In this document: positions 9,879 to 18,581 of the stretch, in pieces
Layout: each line of letters opens with the position of its first letter
Position numbering within the stretch: position 1 is the stretch's first letter
From: Nocardioides luteus
GTDB taxonomy: Bacteria; Actinomycetota; Actinomycetes; Propionibacteriales; Nocardioidaceae
DNA length: 64,000 bases
Direction: 5' to 3'
Assembly: GCF_014648595.1 (NCBI RefSeq)
Contig: NZ_BMRK01000004.1
Location: forward strand, 205,717-269,716
The notes under the pieces: generated by a model
The model's input: the letters and a program-made list of their open reading frames with translations, nothing else
What the model was told of the DNA's origin: nothing
Databases searched by the model: none
Program-made: the position numbers and the translations under genes

Positions 9879-11528
9879 ATGGTCCCCACAGATCAGTCTG
9901 CGCTCGTCGTCCTCGCCCGCGAGTGGCTCGCCGACGACCCCGACGCACAGACCCGAGCAGAGCTCGAGCGCCTGCTGACGTCCACCGACCCGGCGGCCGC
10001 GGCCGACCTCGCCGACCGGTTCTCCGGCACCCTGCAGTTCGGCACCGCCGGGCTGCGGGGAGCGCTCGGCGCCGGTCCCAACCGGATGAACCGCGTGGTC
10101 GTCATCAAGGCCGCCGCGGGTCTGGCCCGCTACCTGCTCGCCACCGGCGCGCAGGGGCCGGTCGTGATCGGCTACGACGCGCGCCACAACTCCGACGTGT
10201 TCGCCCAGGACACCGCCGAGGTGATGACCGGAGCCGGGCTGCAGGCGCTGCTGATGCCGCGCTCGCTGCCGACCCCGGTGCTCGCCTACGCCGTCAAGAA
10301 GCTGGGCGCCAGCGCCGGGGTGATGGTGACCGCCAGCCACAACCCGCCGCAGGACAACGGCTACAAGGTCTACCTCGGCGACGGGTCGCAGATCGTCCCG
10401 CCGGCCGACGCCGAGATCGCCAAGCGGATCGCGGCGGTCGACAAGATCAGCTCCGTCCCGCGTGGCCCGGAGGGCCAGACGATCAGCGAGGACCTGGTCG
10501 AGAGCTACCTCGACACCGTGGTCGGCCTGCTCGCCGAGGGCGGTGCCCGTGACCTGAAGACGGTCTACACCCCGCTCCACGGCGTCGGCGGTGACCTGGT
10601 GCAGCTGGCGATGAAGTTCGCCGGCTTCCCCGAGCCGCAGGTGGTCAAGGAGCAGGAGCGGCCCGACCCCGACTTCCCGACCGTCGCCTTCCCCAACCCC
10701 GAGGAGCCGGGCGCGATGGACCGCGCGATGGCCCTCGCGGGCAAGAAGGGCGCCGACCTGGTCATCGCCAACGACCCCGACGCCGACCGCTGCGCCGCCG
10801 CGATCCCGGTCGGCAAGAAGTGGCGGATGCTCACCGGTGACGAGGTCGGTGCACTGCTGGCGACCCACCTGGTGCGCAAGGGCGTCACCGGGACGTACGC
10901 GGCCTCGATCGTGTCCTCCTCGCTGCTGGGCAAGATCGCCGCGGCGGCCGGGCAGGACTATGCGGAGACCCTCACCGGCTTCAAGTGGATCTCGCGCGCA
11001 CCCGGGCTCGCCTTCGGCTACGAGGAGGCGCTGGGCTACTGCGTCGACCCCGAGCACGTCAGTGACAAGGACGGCATCTCCGCGCTGCTGCTCCTGTGCG
11101 AGCTGGCCGCCTCGCTCAAGGCCGAGGGGCGCACCCTGGCCGACCTGCTCGACGAGATCGCGGTCGAGCACGGTCTGCACGCCACCTCCCAGCTCTCCGT
11201 CCGGCTCGAGGACCCCGCGCAGATCGCCGCCGCGATGCAGCGCCTCCGCGACCGGCCGGTGACGGCGCTCGCCGGCGCCGCCGTGCAGCAGCTCGACGAC
11301 CTCACCACCGGCGTCGGCGGCCTGCCGCCGACCGACGGGATCCGCTACCAGCTGGCCGGCGGCTCCCGGGTGATCGTCCGGCCGAGCGGCACCGAGCCCA
11401 AGATCAAGTGCTACCTCGAGGTCGTCCAGCCCGTCGCCGACGCCTCCGCACTCGCCGAGGCGCGTGCTGACGCGGAGATCGCGCTCGGTGCGCTCAAGGT
11501 CGACATCCGCGCGGCGCTGGGGTTGTAG
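9879..11528 (+). CDS. Phospho-sugar mutase (phosphomannomutase/phosphopentomutase-like)
   Basis: 549 residues of the alpha-D-phosphohexomutase superfamily: active-site phosphoserine loop TASHNPPQDNGYKVY (about residues 150-165), metal loop NDPDADRCA, sugar loop GYEEALGY and phosphate loop RPSGTEPKIKCY near the C-terminus. This long PmmB/PGM2 subtype in nucleoside clusters often isomerises (deoxy)ribose-1-phosphate to the 5-phosphate. Between PNP and DeoC, that would exactly link the two steps; no dedicated phosphopentomutase gene is seen here. The pentose role is inferred from context. Confidence 0.88.
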   Translation: MVPTDQSALVVLAREWLADDPDAQTRAELERLLTSTDPAAAADLADRFSGTLQFGTAGLRGALGAGPNRMNRVVVIKAAAGLARYLLATGAQGPVVIGYDARHNSDVFAQDTAEVMTGAGLQALLMPRSLPTPVLAYAVKKLGASAGVMVTASHNPPQDNGYKVYLGDGSQIVPPADAEIAKRIAAVDKISSVPRGPEGQTISEDLVESYLDTVVGLLAEGGARDLKTVYTPLHGVGGDLVQLAMKFAGFPEPQVVKEQERPDPDFPTVAFPNPEEPGAMDRAMALAGKKGADLVIANDPDADRCAAAIPVGKKWRMLTGDEVGALLATHLVRKGVTGTYAASIVSSSLLGKIAAAAGQDYAETLTGFKWISRAPGLAFGYEEALGYCVDPEHVSDKDGISALLLLCELAASLKAEGRTLADLLDEIAVEHGLHATSQLSVRLEDPAQIAAAMQRLRDRPVTALAGAAVQQLDDLTTGVGGLPPTDGIRYQLAGGSRVIVRPSGTEPKIKCYLEVVQPVADASALAEARADAEIALGALKVDIRAALGL

Positions 11529-11568
11529 AACCGTCCGCTGGATGGGGTGCGACGGCGGCCTGGCGCGA

Positions 11569-11627
11569 TAGTCCAGGGAGTTTTGGCCGGTTACTCACGA
11601 GTAGACCGGCCAGAACTCCCTGGACTA
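11569..11627. repeat. 59-bp hairpin repeat, copy 1
   Basis: Outer arms TAGTCCAGGGAG and CTCCCTGGACTA, inner arms GGCCGGTTACT and AGTAGACCGGCC, loop of about 4 nt: nearly one continuous ~27-bp stem. Sits between the convergent 3' ends of the phosphomutase gene (11528) and the membrane-protein gene (11638). Other copies at 40505, 41713 and 56621. Confidence 0.85.
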
Positions 11628-11637
11628 CCCCGGACGT

Positions 11638-12219
11638 TCAGAAGACGAGCAACCCCACGAACACCACCGCGACCACGGCGGTGGCCGCGATCAGCGGCCA
11701 GTCCCAGCTGCGGCGTACGTCCTCGGCGAGGGCGAACTGCTCGTCGGAGTCGCGCTTGATGCGACGCCGGTCGCGGGCGTCCTGGGCGAGCGAGTTGAGC
11801 CGGTCCTCGATGAAGTCGGCCTGGTTGCTCAGCGGGTTGTGCTCGCGCTTGGAACCCTTGACCGCCTCGCGCATCGGTCGACCGACGGCACCGCTGACGA
11901 AGGTGCGACCGCCGGCGTAGGCGCCGAGGGTGCGGCCGACCGAGACGCTCTCGAGGGCGGCCATCGGGAAGCGTACGGTCGAGTAGAGGTGGTGGAGGAC
12001 GAAGTCGCCCTTGCTGACCCCGACCTTGGTGCGGATGAAGGCGGCGTAGGCGATCAGGGCGAAGAGCACTCCACCGGCGGTGGTCTCGGGGTGCCATCCG
12101 GTCGCGGCGTCGAGCACCACGACCGCGAGCGCGGCCCCTGCGGCGAAGAGTCCCCACACGGTGCTGCTGGAGTTGCGGAACCACTCCTCGGGCTGATCGT
12201 CGTTCACGGCGCAAACCAT
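11638..12219 (-). CDS. Conserved membrane protein, unknown function
   Basis: 193 residues. Two hydrophobic helices near the N-terminus (about 20-42 and 48-66), a charged Arg/Lys-rich middle portion, and a C-terminal helix ending [12 protein letters not shown]. No enzymatic motif recognised. The ATG at 12219 has GGAGG 3 nt upstream; a GTG at 12207 is the alternative start (189 residues). Starts 33 bp from the divergent deoC gene. Confidence 0.65.
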   Translation of the reverse strand: MVCAVNDDQPEEWFRNSSSTVWGLFAAGAALAVVVLDAATGWHPETTAGGVLFALIAYAAFIRTKVGVSKGDFVLHHLYSTVRFPMAALESVSVGRTLGAYAGGRTFVSGAVGRPMREAVKGSKREHNPLSNQADFIEDRLNSLAQDARDRRRIKRDSDEQFALAEDVRRSWDWPLIAATAVVAVVFVGLLVF

Positions 12220-12252
12220 AGCCCTCCGGGCGAAGATGCCTATGCTGAGGCC

Positions 12253-12930
12253 GTGTCTACCTCTGCAGAGATCGCCAAGCTGATCGACCACACCCTCCTC
12301 AAGCCCGAGGCGACCCGCGCCGACGTCGAGGCGCTGATCCAGGAGGCGGCCGAGCTCGGCACCTACTCGGTGTGCGTCTCCCCCTCGATGCTGCCGATCA
12401 CCGTCCCCGAGGGCCTCAAGGTCGCCGTCGTGTGCGGCTTCCCGAGCGGCAAGCACATCTCCTCGGTCAAGGCCGCCGAGGCCGCTGCTGCGGTCGAGTC
12501 CGGCGCCGACGAGATCGACATGGTGATCGACGTGGGCGCGGCGAAGGAGAAGCGCTTCGCCGACGTGGAGGCCGACATCGCCGCCGTGCGTGCCGCGGCT
12601 CCGGCCCCGACGGTGCTGAAGGTGATCATCGAGTCCGCCGCGCTGGAGGACGACGAGATCGTCGGCGTCTGCCAGGCCTCGGTCAGCGCCGGCGCCGACT
12701 TCGTCAAGACCTCCACCGGTTTCCACCCCGCGGGCGGCGCCAGCGTCCACGCGGTCGAGCTGATGCGCCAGACCGTCGGCCCGGACCTCGGCGTCAAGGC
12801 CTCCGGCGGCGTACGCACCATGGAGCAGGCCGAGCAGATGGTCGCCGCCGGGGCGACCCGGCTCGGCGTCTCCGGCTCGCGGGCGCTGCTGGGCGGCGCC
12901 TCGGGGTCGACCCCGGGGTCCGGCTACTGA
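12253..12930 (+). CDS. deoC: Deoxyribose-phosphate aldolase
   Basis: 225 residues, normal for the family. Motifs: [19 protein letters not shown], the catalytic Asp of EIDMVIDVG, Schiff-base Lys in FVKTSTGF and the phosphate site VKASGGVRT. Cleaves 2-deoxyribose-5-phosphate to glyceraldehyde-3-phosphate and acetaldehyde, the last step of deoxynucleoside catabolism. GTG start chosen because it gives the usual N-terminus. Confidence 0.95.
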   Translation: MSTSAEIAKLIDHTLLKPEATRADVEALIQEAAELGTYSVCVSPSMLPITVPEGLKVAVVCGFPSGKHISSVKAAEAAAAVESGADEIDMVIDVGAAKEKRFADVEADIAAVRAAAPAPTVLKVIIESAALEDDEIVGVCQASVSAGADFVKTSTGFHPAGGASVHAVELMRQTVGPDLGVKASGGVRTMEQAEQMVAAGATRLGVSGSRALLGGASGSTPGSGY

Positions 12931-12960
12931 CTTCTGCGCGGGAGGGGCGAGAATGCTCCG

Positions 12961-13563
12961 GTGCGTGCTCAGGTCATCGTCCTCGCCGGCCCCTCGGGGG
13001 CCGGCAAGTCCCGTCTGGCCGAGCGGCTGGGCCTCCCGGTCCTGCGGCTGGACGACTTCTACAAGGACGGCTCCGACCCGTCGCTCCCCCGCATCGCTGA
13101 CGGCCCCAACGCGGGCCTGGTCGACTGGGACCACCCCGACTCCTGGCTCCCCGAGGACGCGATCAAGACGATCGCCACGCTCTGCGAGACCGGCACCGCC
13201 GAGGTGCCGATCTACGACATCGCCCACGACGGCCGCACCGGCTGGCAGTCGCTCGACCTCGGCGACGCGGCCCACTTCGTCGCCGAGGGGATCTTCGCCC
13301 AGGACATCGTGGCCGAGTGCCGTGCCGCGGGGCTGCTGGCCGCTGCGTACTGCGTCACCCAGTCGCCGACGGTGACCTTCTGGCGCCGGCTCACCCGCGA
13401 CCTGCGCGAGCACCGCAAGCCACCGTTCGTGCTGGTCAAGCGGGGCCTCGCGCTGATGCGCGCGCAGCCGCGGGTGGTCGCGGACGCCGTCGCCAAGGGC
13501 TGCACCGCGGTCTACCCGAAGCACGGCTACGTCGCGATCGGGCGGCTCCTGGCCGGCCGTTAG
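12961..13563 (+). CDS. Uridine kinase-like P-loop kinase
   Basis: 200 residues with Walker [13 protein letters not shown], the LRLDDFYKD motif and the [10 protein letters not shown] segment typical of uridine kinase/phosphoribulokinase-fold enzymes. Its place in the nucleoside cluster, 30 bp behind deoC, supports phosphorylation of uridine or cytidine. GTG start. Its TAG stop shares bases with the stop of the convergent add gene. Confidence 0.83.
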   Translation: MRAQVIVLAGPSGAGKSRLAERLGLPVLRLDDFYKDGSDPSLPRIADGPNAGLVDWDHPDSWLPEDAIKTIATLCETGTAEVPIYDIAHDGRTGWQSLDLGDAAHFVAEGIFAQDIVAECRAAGLLAAAYCVTQSPTVTFWRRLTRDLREHRKPPFVLVKRGLALMRAQPRVVADAVAKGCTAVYPKHGYVAIGRLLAGR

Positions 13564-14648
13564 GACTCGGCCAGCGCGGCGTAGGCGTCCTTGATCTCGT
13601 GGATCAGGTCGACGCGCTCGTCGTAGGGGATGAACGCCGACTTCATCGCGTTGGTGGTCAGCCGCTGCAGCTCGGGCAGGCCCCAGCCGAAGGCCTCCAC
13701 GATGCCGGCCATCTCGGCGGTCATCGAGGTGCGTGACATCAGCCGGTTGTCGGTGTTGATGGTGACCCGGAAGCCGAGGTCGTAGAGCAGCCCGATCGGG
13801 TGCTCGGCGATCGACTTCGCGGCCCCGGTCTGCACGTTGGAGCGCGGGCAGAGCTCGAGCGGGATGCGACGGTCACGGACGTACGCAGCGAGCGACCCGA
13901 GCTTCGGCGCCTCGCCCTCCTCGACCGTGATGTCGTCGACGATGCGTACGCCGTGGCCGAGCCGGTCGCAGCCGCAGGGGTGCACGGCCTCCCAGATCGA
14001 CGGCAGGCCGAAGCCCTCGCCGGCGTGGATGGTGAAGCGCATGTTCTCCGCGGCCAGGTGCTCGAAGGCGGCCAGGAACCGGCTGGGCGGGAAGCCCTTC
14101 TCCGGCCCGGCGATGTCGAACCCGGCCACGCCACGGTCGCGCCAGGCGACCGCGAGGTCGGCGATCTCGGTGGCGCGGGCGGCCTGCCGCATGGCGGTGA
14201 GCAGCTGGCGTACGACGATCTTGCGGCCGTTCGCCGCGACCGTGGCCATGCCCTCGTCGAACCCGGCCTGGACGGCCTCGATGACCTCCTCGAGCTCGTT
14301 GCCGTTGGCCACGTGGAGCTCGGGTGCCCAACGGATCTCGGCGTAGACGACCCCGTCCTCGGCCAGGTCCTCGACGCACTCGCGGGCCACCCTGGTCAGC
14401 GCCGGCAGCGTCTGCATGACGGCCAGCGTGTGCGCGAAGGTGTCCAGATAACGCTCCAGCGACCCCGAGTCGGCACTGGTGACGAACCACTCCTCCAGCG
14501 CGACCGGATCGTCCTGGGTCCCCTCCGGGAGCTGATGACCCACCTCGGCGGCGAGCTCGATGAGGGTCGAAGGACGTACGCCACCGTCGAGGTGGTCGTG
14601 GAGCAGCACCTTCGGCGCTGCCTTGATCTGCATGTCGGACGGTTTCAT
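13560..14648 (-). CDS. add: Adenosine deaminase
   Basis: 362 residues. Zinc and catalytic residues are visible: [12 protein letters not shown] (HxH), HAGEGFG (His and Glu), RLGHGVRI (His) and ITINTDNR-like [10 protein letters not shown] (Asp). Converts adenosine/deoxyadenosine to inosine/deoxyinosine, which PNP (9047) can then phosphorolyse. The ATG at 14648 is used; an upstream ATG at 14666 is possible but lies in a region not conserved in the family. Tail-to-tail with the uridine kinase gene with overlapping stops. Confidence 0.94.
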   Translation of the reverse strand: MKPSDMQIKAAPKVLLHDHLDGGVRPSTLIELAAEVGHQLPEGTQDDPVALEEWFVTSADSGSLERYLDTFAHTLAVMQTLPALTRVARECVEDLAEDGVVYAEIRWAPELHVANGNELEEVIEAVQAGFDEGMATVAANGRKIVVRQLLTAMRQAARATEIADLAVAWRDRGVAGFDIAGPEKGFPPSRFLAAFEHLAAENMRFTIHAGEGFGLPSIWEAVHPCGCDRLGHGVRIVDDITVEEGEAPKLGSLAAYVRDRRIPLELCPRSNVQTGAAKSIAEHPIGLLYDLGFRVTINTDNRLMSRTSMTAEMAGIVEAFGWGLPELQRLTTNAMKSAFIPYDERVDLIHEIKDAYAALAES

Positions 14649-14683
14649 GGGCCTATTGTTCCGCATGCGGCTAGATTCCGTGG

Positions 14684-15139
14684 GTGCGCACATTCACCTC
14701 ACTCGAAGAAGTCTCCGCCGCCGCAGGCACCGAGATCGGCACCGGCGAATGGCTGCAGGTCGACCAGGACCGCGTCAACGCCTTCGCCGACGCCACCGGC
14801 GACCACCAGTGGATCCACGTCGACGAGCAGCGGGCGAAGGAGGGGCCGTTCGGCGGCACCATCGCCCACGGCTACCTCACCCTGTCGCTGATCCCCTACC
14901 TCGGCCAGAGCGTCTACTCGCTCGAGACCCCGGGCGCGAAGCTCAACTACGGTCTCAACAAGGTCCGCTTCCCCACCCCGCTGCTGGTCGGCGCGCGCAT
15001 CCGCCCGCTGATCACCTTCGGCGAGGTCACCGAGCTCCCCGCCGGCCTCCAGCTCGTGGTGAAGACGACCGTCGAGATCGAGGGCTCCGCCAAGCCCGCA
15101 TGTGTCGCGGAGTCGGTCGTCCTGCTGCTGAAGGACTGA
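14684..15139 (+). CDS. MaoC family dehydratase
   Basis: 151 residues with the hot-dog hydratase-2 signature: [14 protein letters not shown] (Asp and His catalytic pair), [13 protein letters not shown] and [14 protein letters not shown]. Such single-domain R-specific hydratases act on enoyl-CoA or enoyl-ACP substrates. Divergent from add with 35 bp between starts, no functional link to nucleosides evident. Confidence 0.9.
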   Translation: MRTFTSLEEVSAAAGTEIGTGEWLQVDQDRVNAFADATGDHQWIHVDEQRAKEGPFGGTIAHGYLTLSLIPYLGQSVYSLETPGAKLNYGLNKVRFPTPLLVGARIRPLITFGEVTELPAGLQLVVKTTVEIEGSAKPACVAESVVLLLKD

Positions 15140-15155
15140 TGTCTCCCAGGTCGGC

Positions 15156-16199
15156 TCAGGAGTAGTCGGCCCACAACCGCTGGGTCGTGCCGTCGACGGT
15201 CATCTCGCCGCCGTACGGCACGATCCACTGCGGACGCGTGTGCCCGAACGGCGGGCCGACCACGACCATCGCGTCGGGGTTGTAGCGGCCGACGGTCTCG
15301 ATCGCCGCGTCCCGCTGCTCGGCGCGCTTGGTCGCCCGCTCCTCGGCGCTCGGCCGGTGCTCGAAGTCGGAGGTCGGCGGACGCGCCACGACGACGGCGT
15401 CGACCGCCTCGAGGATCCCGCGCTCGCCCAGCGACCGAGTGATCCGGGCGAACTCCAGCGCCGGGATGAGCTCCTCGGAGGTCTCCAGCAGGAGTACGCC
15501 GCCGGCGACCACGCTCGGGTCGACGGGGAAGCGCCCGGCGGTGAGCGCCCACTGGAGGATCTCGATGCAGCCGCCCCAGGTGCGGCCGGTCACCTCGCGC
15601 GCCGGACCCGCCCAGGTCCACGGCTCGGTCTTCTCCCGGTCGCCGAACTCGGTCAGCGCCCGCGGGTCGTTCCAGTCGCGCCCGATGTCCTCCGACTCCC
15701 CCGGCTCGGTGATCTCGAGCCTCGCGCCGGTGAGGAGCGCGGCCTTGAGCGAGGCCTCGTGGACCTCGTCGAGCCTCGGGCCCGGGCCCAGGTGGACCTG
15801 CGTAGACCCGCCGTAGAAGCCGGCGACGCCGTTGGTCCACAGCCAGTTGAGCAGGTTGGTGTTGTCGCTGTAGCCGAGGAACGGCTTCGGGTCCTTGCGG
15901 ACCAGGTCGGCGTCGAGGTGGGAGATCACCGTGATCTGATCGTCCCCGCCGACGGTCGCCAGCACCGCCCGGATCTCCGGGTCGGCGAACGCGGCGTTCA
16001 CGTCCGCCGCCCGCTCCTGCGGCGTCGCCCCGAGCTTCCTCGTCGTCGGGTACTCGACCGGCACCAGCCCGGTCACCTCGGTCAGCCGCGTCATCGCCTG
16101 CTCGTGGATCGCCGGCGCCACCGCTGGTGCAGCGAACGCAGGCGAGAGGACGGCGACCTTGTCGCCTGCGGTGGGCTTCGGTGGCTTGACGATCTCCAT
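15156..16199 (-). CDS. S66 family serine peptidase (LD-carboxypeptidase / MccF-like)
   Basis: 347 residues. Nucleophile Ser in LGYSDNTNLL near residue 107, the family Glu in ETSEE and the catalytic His in VGPPFGHTRPQ near the C-terminus. The family includes peptidoglycan LD-carboxypeptidases and MccF enzymes that destroy microcin C; length and the WLWTNGVAGFYGG region fit the MccF side a little better. ATG 16199 starts the conserved domain; the open frame beyond it is the palindromic array. Confidence 0.85.
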   Translation of the reverse strand: MEIVKPPKPTAGDKVAVLSPAFAAPAVAPAIHEQAMTRLTEVTGLVPVEYPTTRKLGATPQERAADVNAAFADPEIRAVLATVGGDDQITVISHLDADLVRKDPKPFLGYSDNTNLLNWLWTNGVAGFYGGSTQVHLGPGPRLDEVHEASLKAALLTGARLEITEPGESEDIGRDWNDPRALTEFGDREKTEPWTWAGPAREVTGRTWGGCIEILQWALTAGRFPVDPSVVAGGVLLLETSEELIPALEFARITRSLGERGILEAVDAVVVARPPTSDFEHRPSAEERATKRAEQRDAAIETVGRYNPDAMVVVGPPFGHTRPQWIVPYGGEMTVDGTTQRLWADYS

Positions 16200-16224
16200 G
16201 ACCGGATTCTGGCGGGTGAAACCT

Positions 16225-16641
16225 CCGCTGGTCGAGCCGGATTCGTGAGGAACGAACGAATCCGTGTCGAGACCAACACAGTCCTCCGGCGCTCTCGGCC
16301 CGACCGTGTTCCCCGGGAGCGCGCGAAATTCCCGCCATGGCGGGAATCTGCGCTGCTCAGTCGGCGATCGATGGCCGGGAGTGGGGCATTTCCCCGCCAT
16401 GGCGGGATTTTGCGCGGCCCAGCCCGTCGCCGGTCCTCCCGGGCGGTGCAATTCCCCGCCATGGCGGGGATACCCTCGGCCGAGCCCGTCGCCGCCAACC
16501 GAGTCCGGGGCACTTTCCCGCCATGGCGGGAATTTGCCCCACCACCGAGCCCAGCGCTCGACGAAACTGTGTTGGTCTCGACACGCTCGGCCGCAGGCGG
16601 CCTCCCGGCTCGACCAGCGGGAGCGCCGGCTCGACCAGCGG
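16225..16641. repeat. Nested inverted repeat framing the palindromic array
   Basis: Outer arms of 16 bp (16225-16240 CCGCTGGTCGAGCCGG; 16605-16620 its exact reverse complement, repeated once more at 16626-16641) enclose inner arms of 19 bp (16264-16282 and 16566-16584, exact reverse complements). All four palindromes of the 62-bp array lie between the inner arms. The arms resemble a dispersed intergenic sequence; a 15-of-16 match to the right inner side (16574-16589) recurs at 62373-62388. Confidence 0.85.
16323..16537. repeat. Four palindromes with exact 62-bp period
   Basis: The 14-bp core CCCGCCATGGCGGG is identical at 16331, 16393, 16455 and 16517, so each start is exactly 62 bp after the last. 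Around it a longer palindrome is partly conserved (GCAAATT before, AATTTGC after). The DNA between cores is mostly different, although units 2 and 3 share AGCCCGTCGCCG at the same offset, which marks the array as a decayed 62-bp tandem repeat in which only the palindrome is held constant. The whole 446-bp gap between the S66 peptidase start and the deoA end holds this array and no gene. It is not a normal CRISPR: the repeats are palindromes and no cas gene is near. Confidence 0.9.
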
Positions 16642-16645
16642 AAGG

Positions 16646-17929
16646 TCAGCCGATCCGGTCGAGGATCAGCGGCGTCGCCTCGTACGCAGCCCCGTCCTCG
16701 ATCTCATACCCACCCTCGAGCGCGGCGAGCGCCCGGTCGAAGCGCTCGGGCGTATCGGTGTGGAGCGTGAACAGCGGCGCACCGGCGGTGACCGAGTCGC
16801 CCGGACGGGCGTGCCAGGTGACCCCTGCACCGGCCTGGACGGCGTCCTCCTTGCGTTCGCGACCGGCACCGAGGCGCCAGGCGGCGAGGCCGACGGCCAT
16901 CGCGTCGAGGCGGGTGAGGACTCCGGTCGAGGGTGCAGTGACGACGTGGGTCTCGCGCGCGGTCGGCAGCGGTGCGGACGGGTCGCCGCCCTGGGCCAAG
17001 ATCATCGCGCGCCAGGTGTCCATCGCCTTGCCGGAGGCGAGCACGTCGGCCGGGTCCGGACCGGAGACTCCCGCGGCGGAGATCATCTCCCGGGCGAGCG
17101 CAACGGTGAGCTCGACGACGTCGGCGGGGCCGCCGCCGGCGAGCACGTCGACGGACTCGGCGACCTCGATCGCGTTGCCGGCGGTCAGGCCGAGCGGGGT
17201 CGACATGTCGGTCACCAGGGCGATCGTGTTGACACCGGCGTCGGTGCCGAGGTCGACCATGGTGCGGGCGAGCTCCGTGGCGGAGTCGAGCGTCTTCATG
17301 AACGCGCCCGCGCCGACCTTGACGTCCAGCACCAGGGCACCGGTGCCCTCGGCGATCTTCTTGGACATGATCGAGGAGGCGATCAGCGGGATCGCCTCGA
17401 CCGTGCCGGTGACGTCGCGCAGCGCGTAGAGCTTGCGGTCAGCCGGAGCCAGCCCCTCACCGGCCGCGCAGATCACCGCGCCGACCGAGCCGAGCTGGGC
17501 GAGCATCTCCTCGTTGGACATCGACGCCCGCCACCCGGGGATCGACTCGAGCTTGTCGAGCGTGCCGCCGGTGTGACCGAGCCCGCGCCCGGACAGCTGC
17601 GGCACCGCGACGCCGCACGCGGCCACGAGCGGCGCCAGCGGCAGCGTGATCTTGTCCCCCACACCACCGGTCGAGTGCTTGTCGGCAGTCGGCCGGTCGA
17701 GCGAGTCGAACGACATCCGCTCCCCCGACGCGATCATCGCCGCCGTCCACCGAGCGATCTCCCGCCGCGACATCCCGTTGAGCAGGATCGCCATGTTGAG
17801 CGCCGCCATCTGCTCCTCGGCCACGACCCCCTGGGTGTAGGCCGCGATCATCCAGTCGATCTGCGAGTCGCTCAGCTCGCCACCGTCGCGCTTGGCGAGG
17901 ATCACCTCAACCGCATCATGTTCCGCCAT
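16646..17929 (-). CDS. deoA: Thymidine phosphorylase
   Basis: 427 residues of the pyrimidine nucleoside phosphorylase family: KRDGGELSDSQIDWMI N-terminus, KHSTGGVGDKITL phosphate loop, SGRGLGHTGGTLDKLESIPG and the C-terminal small domain. Splits thymidine/deoxyuridine to base and deoxyribose-1-phosphate. Downstream of cdd on the same strand (59 bp gap), as in mycobacterial deoA-cdd, and probably co-transcribed. Confidence 0.95.
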   Translation of the reverse strand: MAEHDAVEVILAKRDGGELSDSQIDWMIAAYTQGVVAEEQMAALNMAILLNGMSRREIARWTAAMIASGERMSFDSLDRPTADKHSTGGVGDKITLPLAPLVAACGVAVPQLSGRGLGHTGGTLDKLESIPGWRASMSNEEMLAQLGSVGAVICAAGEGLAPADRKLYALRDVTGTVEAIPLIASSIMSKKIAEGTGALVLDVKVGAGAFMKTLDSATELARTMVDLGTDAGVNTIALVTDMSTPLGLTAGNAIEVAESVDVLAGGGPADVVELTVALAREMISAAGVSGPDPADVLASGKAMDTWRAMILAQGGDPSAPLPTARETHVVTAPSTGVLTRLDAMAVGLAAWRLGAGRERKEDAVQAGAGVTWHARPGDSVTAGAPLFTLHTDTPERFDRALAALEGGYEIEDGAAYEATPLILDRIG

Positions 17930-17988
17930 GCGGACAGAGTAAGGCGCGAGCGCGGCAGGTCCGCTATCGGACCCCGCGCCGGCCGCCA

Positions 17989-18402
17989 CTACCCGAGCGC
18001 CTCCGGACCGAAGGCGTCCGGGAGCACCTCGGCCATCGTCTTCACGCCGGAGACGGTCATCAGCAGCAGCCCCGGGCCGCCGTTCTCGGAGAGCAGCTGG
18101 CGGCAGCGGCCGCACGGCATGATCACCTCGCCGGCGCTGTTCACGCACACGAAGTGGGTGAGCCTGCCGCCACCGCTCAGATGCAGCGAGGAGACCAGCC
18201 CGCACTCGGCGCACAGCGTCACGCCATAGCTCGCGTTCTCCACGTTGCAGCCCTGCAGGACACGTCCGTCGTCGACGATCGCGGCGGCGCCGACGGCGTA
18301 CCCGGAGTAGGGCACGTACGCATGTTTTGCGGCCTCGGCTGCGTGCTGACGCAGGCCTTCCCAGTCAAAGCCGTCTGCGGCGTACGTCTGTTTCTCGGTC
18401 AT
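17989..18402 (-). CDS. cdd: Cytidine deaminase
   Basis: 137 residues, the small tetrameric type. Zinc motifs TLCAECGLVSSL (Cys-Ala-Glu) and MPCGRCRQLL (PCxxC), substrate motif GCNVENASYG. Converts cytidine and deoxycytidine to uridine forms, feeding deoA next door. Divergent from the nucleoside importer operon, so both may share control. Confidence 0.96.
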   Translation of the reverse strand: MTEKQTYAADGFDWEGLRQHAAEAAKHAYVPYSGYAVGAAAIVDDGRVLQGCNVENASYGVTLCAECGLVSSLHLSGGGRLTHFVCVNSAGEVIMPCGRCRQLLSENGGPGLLLMTVSGVKTMAEVLPDAFGPEALG

Positions 18403-18527
18403 GGTTCGACCTTAAAGCCTGACCGAAAAGGTCAAGACGAGGTACGAGGCTTAGGCTTCCGCCAGATCAAAAGTTGGTAACCGTTCGCGGAATCCCTGGC
18501 GTTGCTCGGTCAATGGGGAGAGCGTTC

Positions 18528-18541
18528 GGACATGAATGTCC
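18528..18541. promoter_or_regulatory. 14-bp palindrome upstream of the nucleoside importer
   Basis: GGACAT-GA-ATGTCC, perfect, 40 bp before the start of the BMP lipoprotein gene in the cdd/importer divergent region. A weaker pair AAGCCT/AGGCTT occurs nearer cdd (from about 18415). Operator function is only inferred from position. Confidence 0.4.
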
Positions 18542-18581
18542 TTTGCGCCGTCACTTGCGGGGCAACGACCTGGAGGCACCA

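Noticed and set aside
16323-16537. CRISPR array
   Set aside because: Spacing is regular, but the repeat is itself a perfect palindrome, neighbouring spacers share sequence at the same offset, there are only four units, and no cas gene is present.
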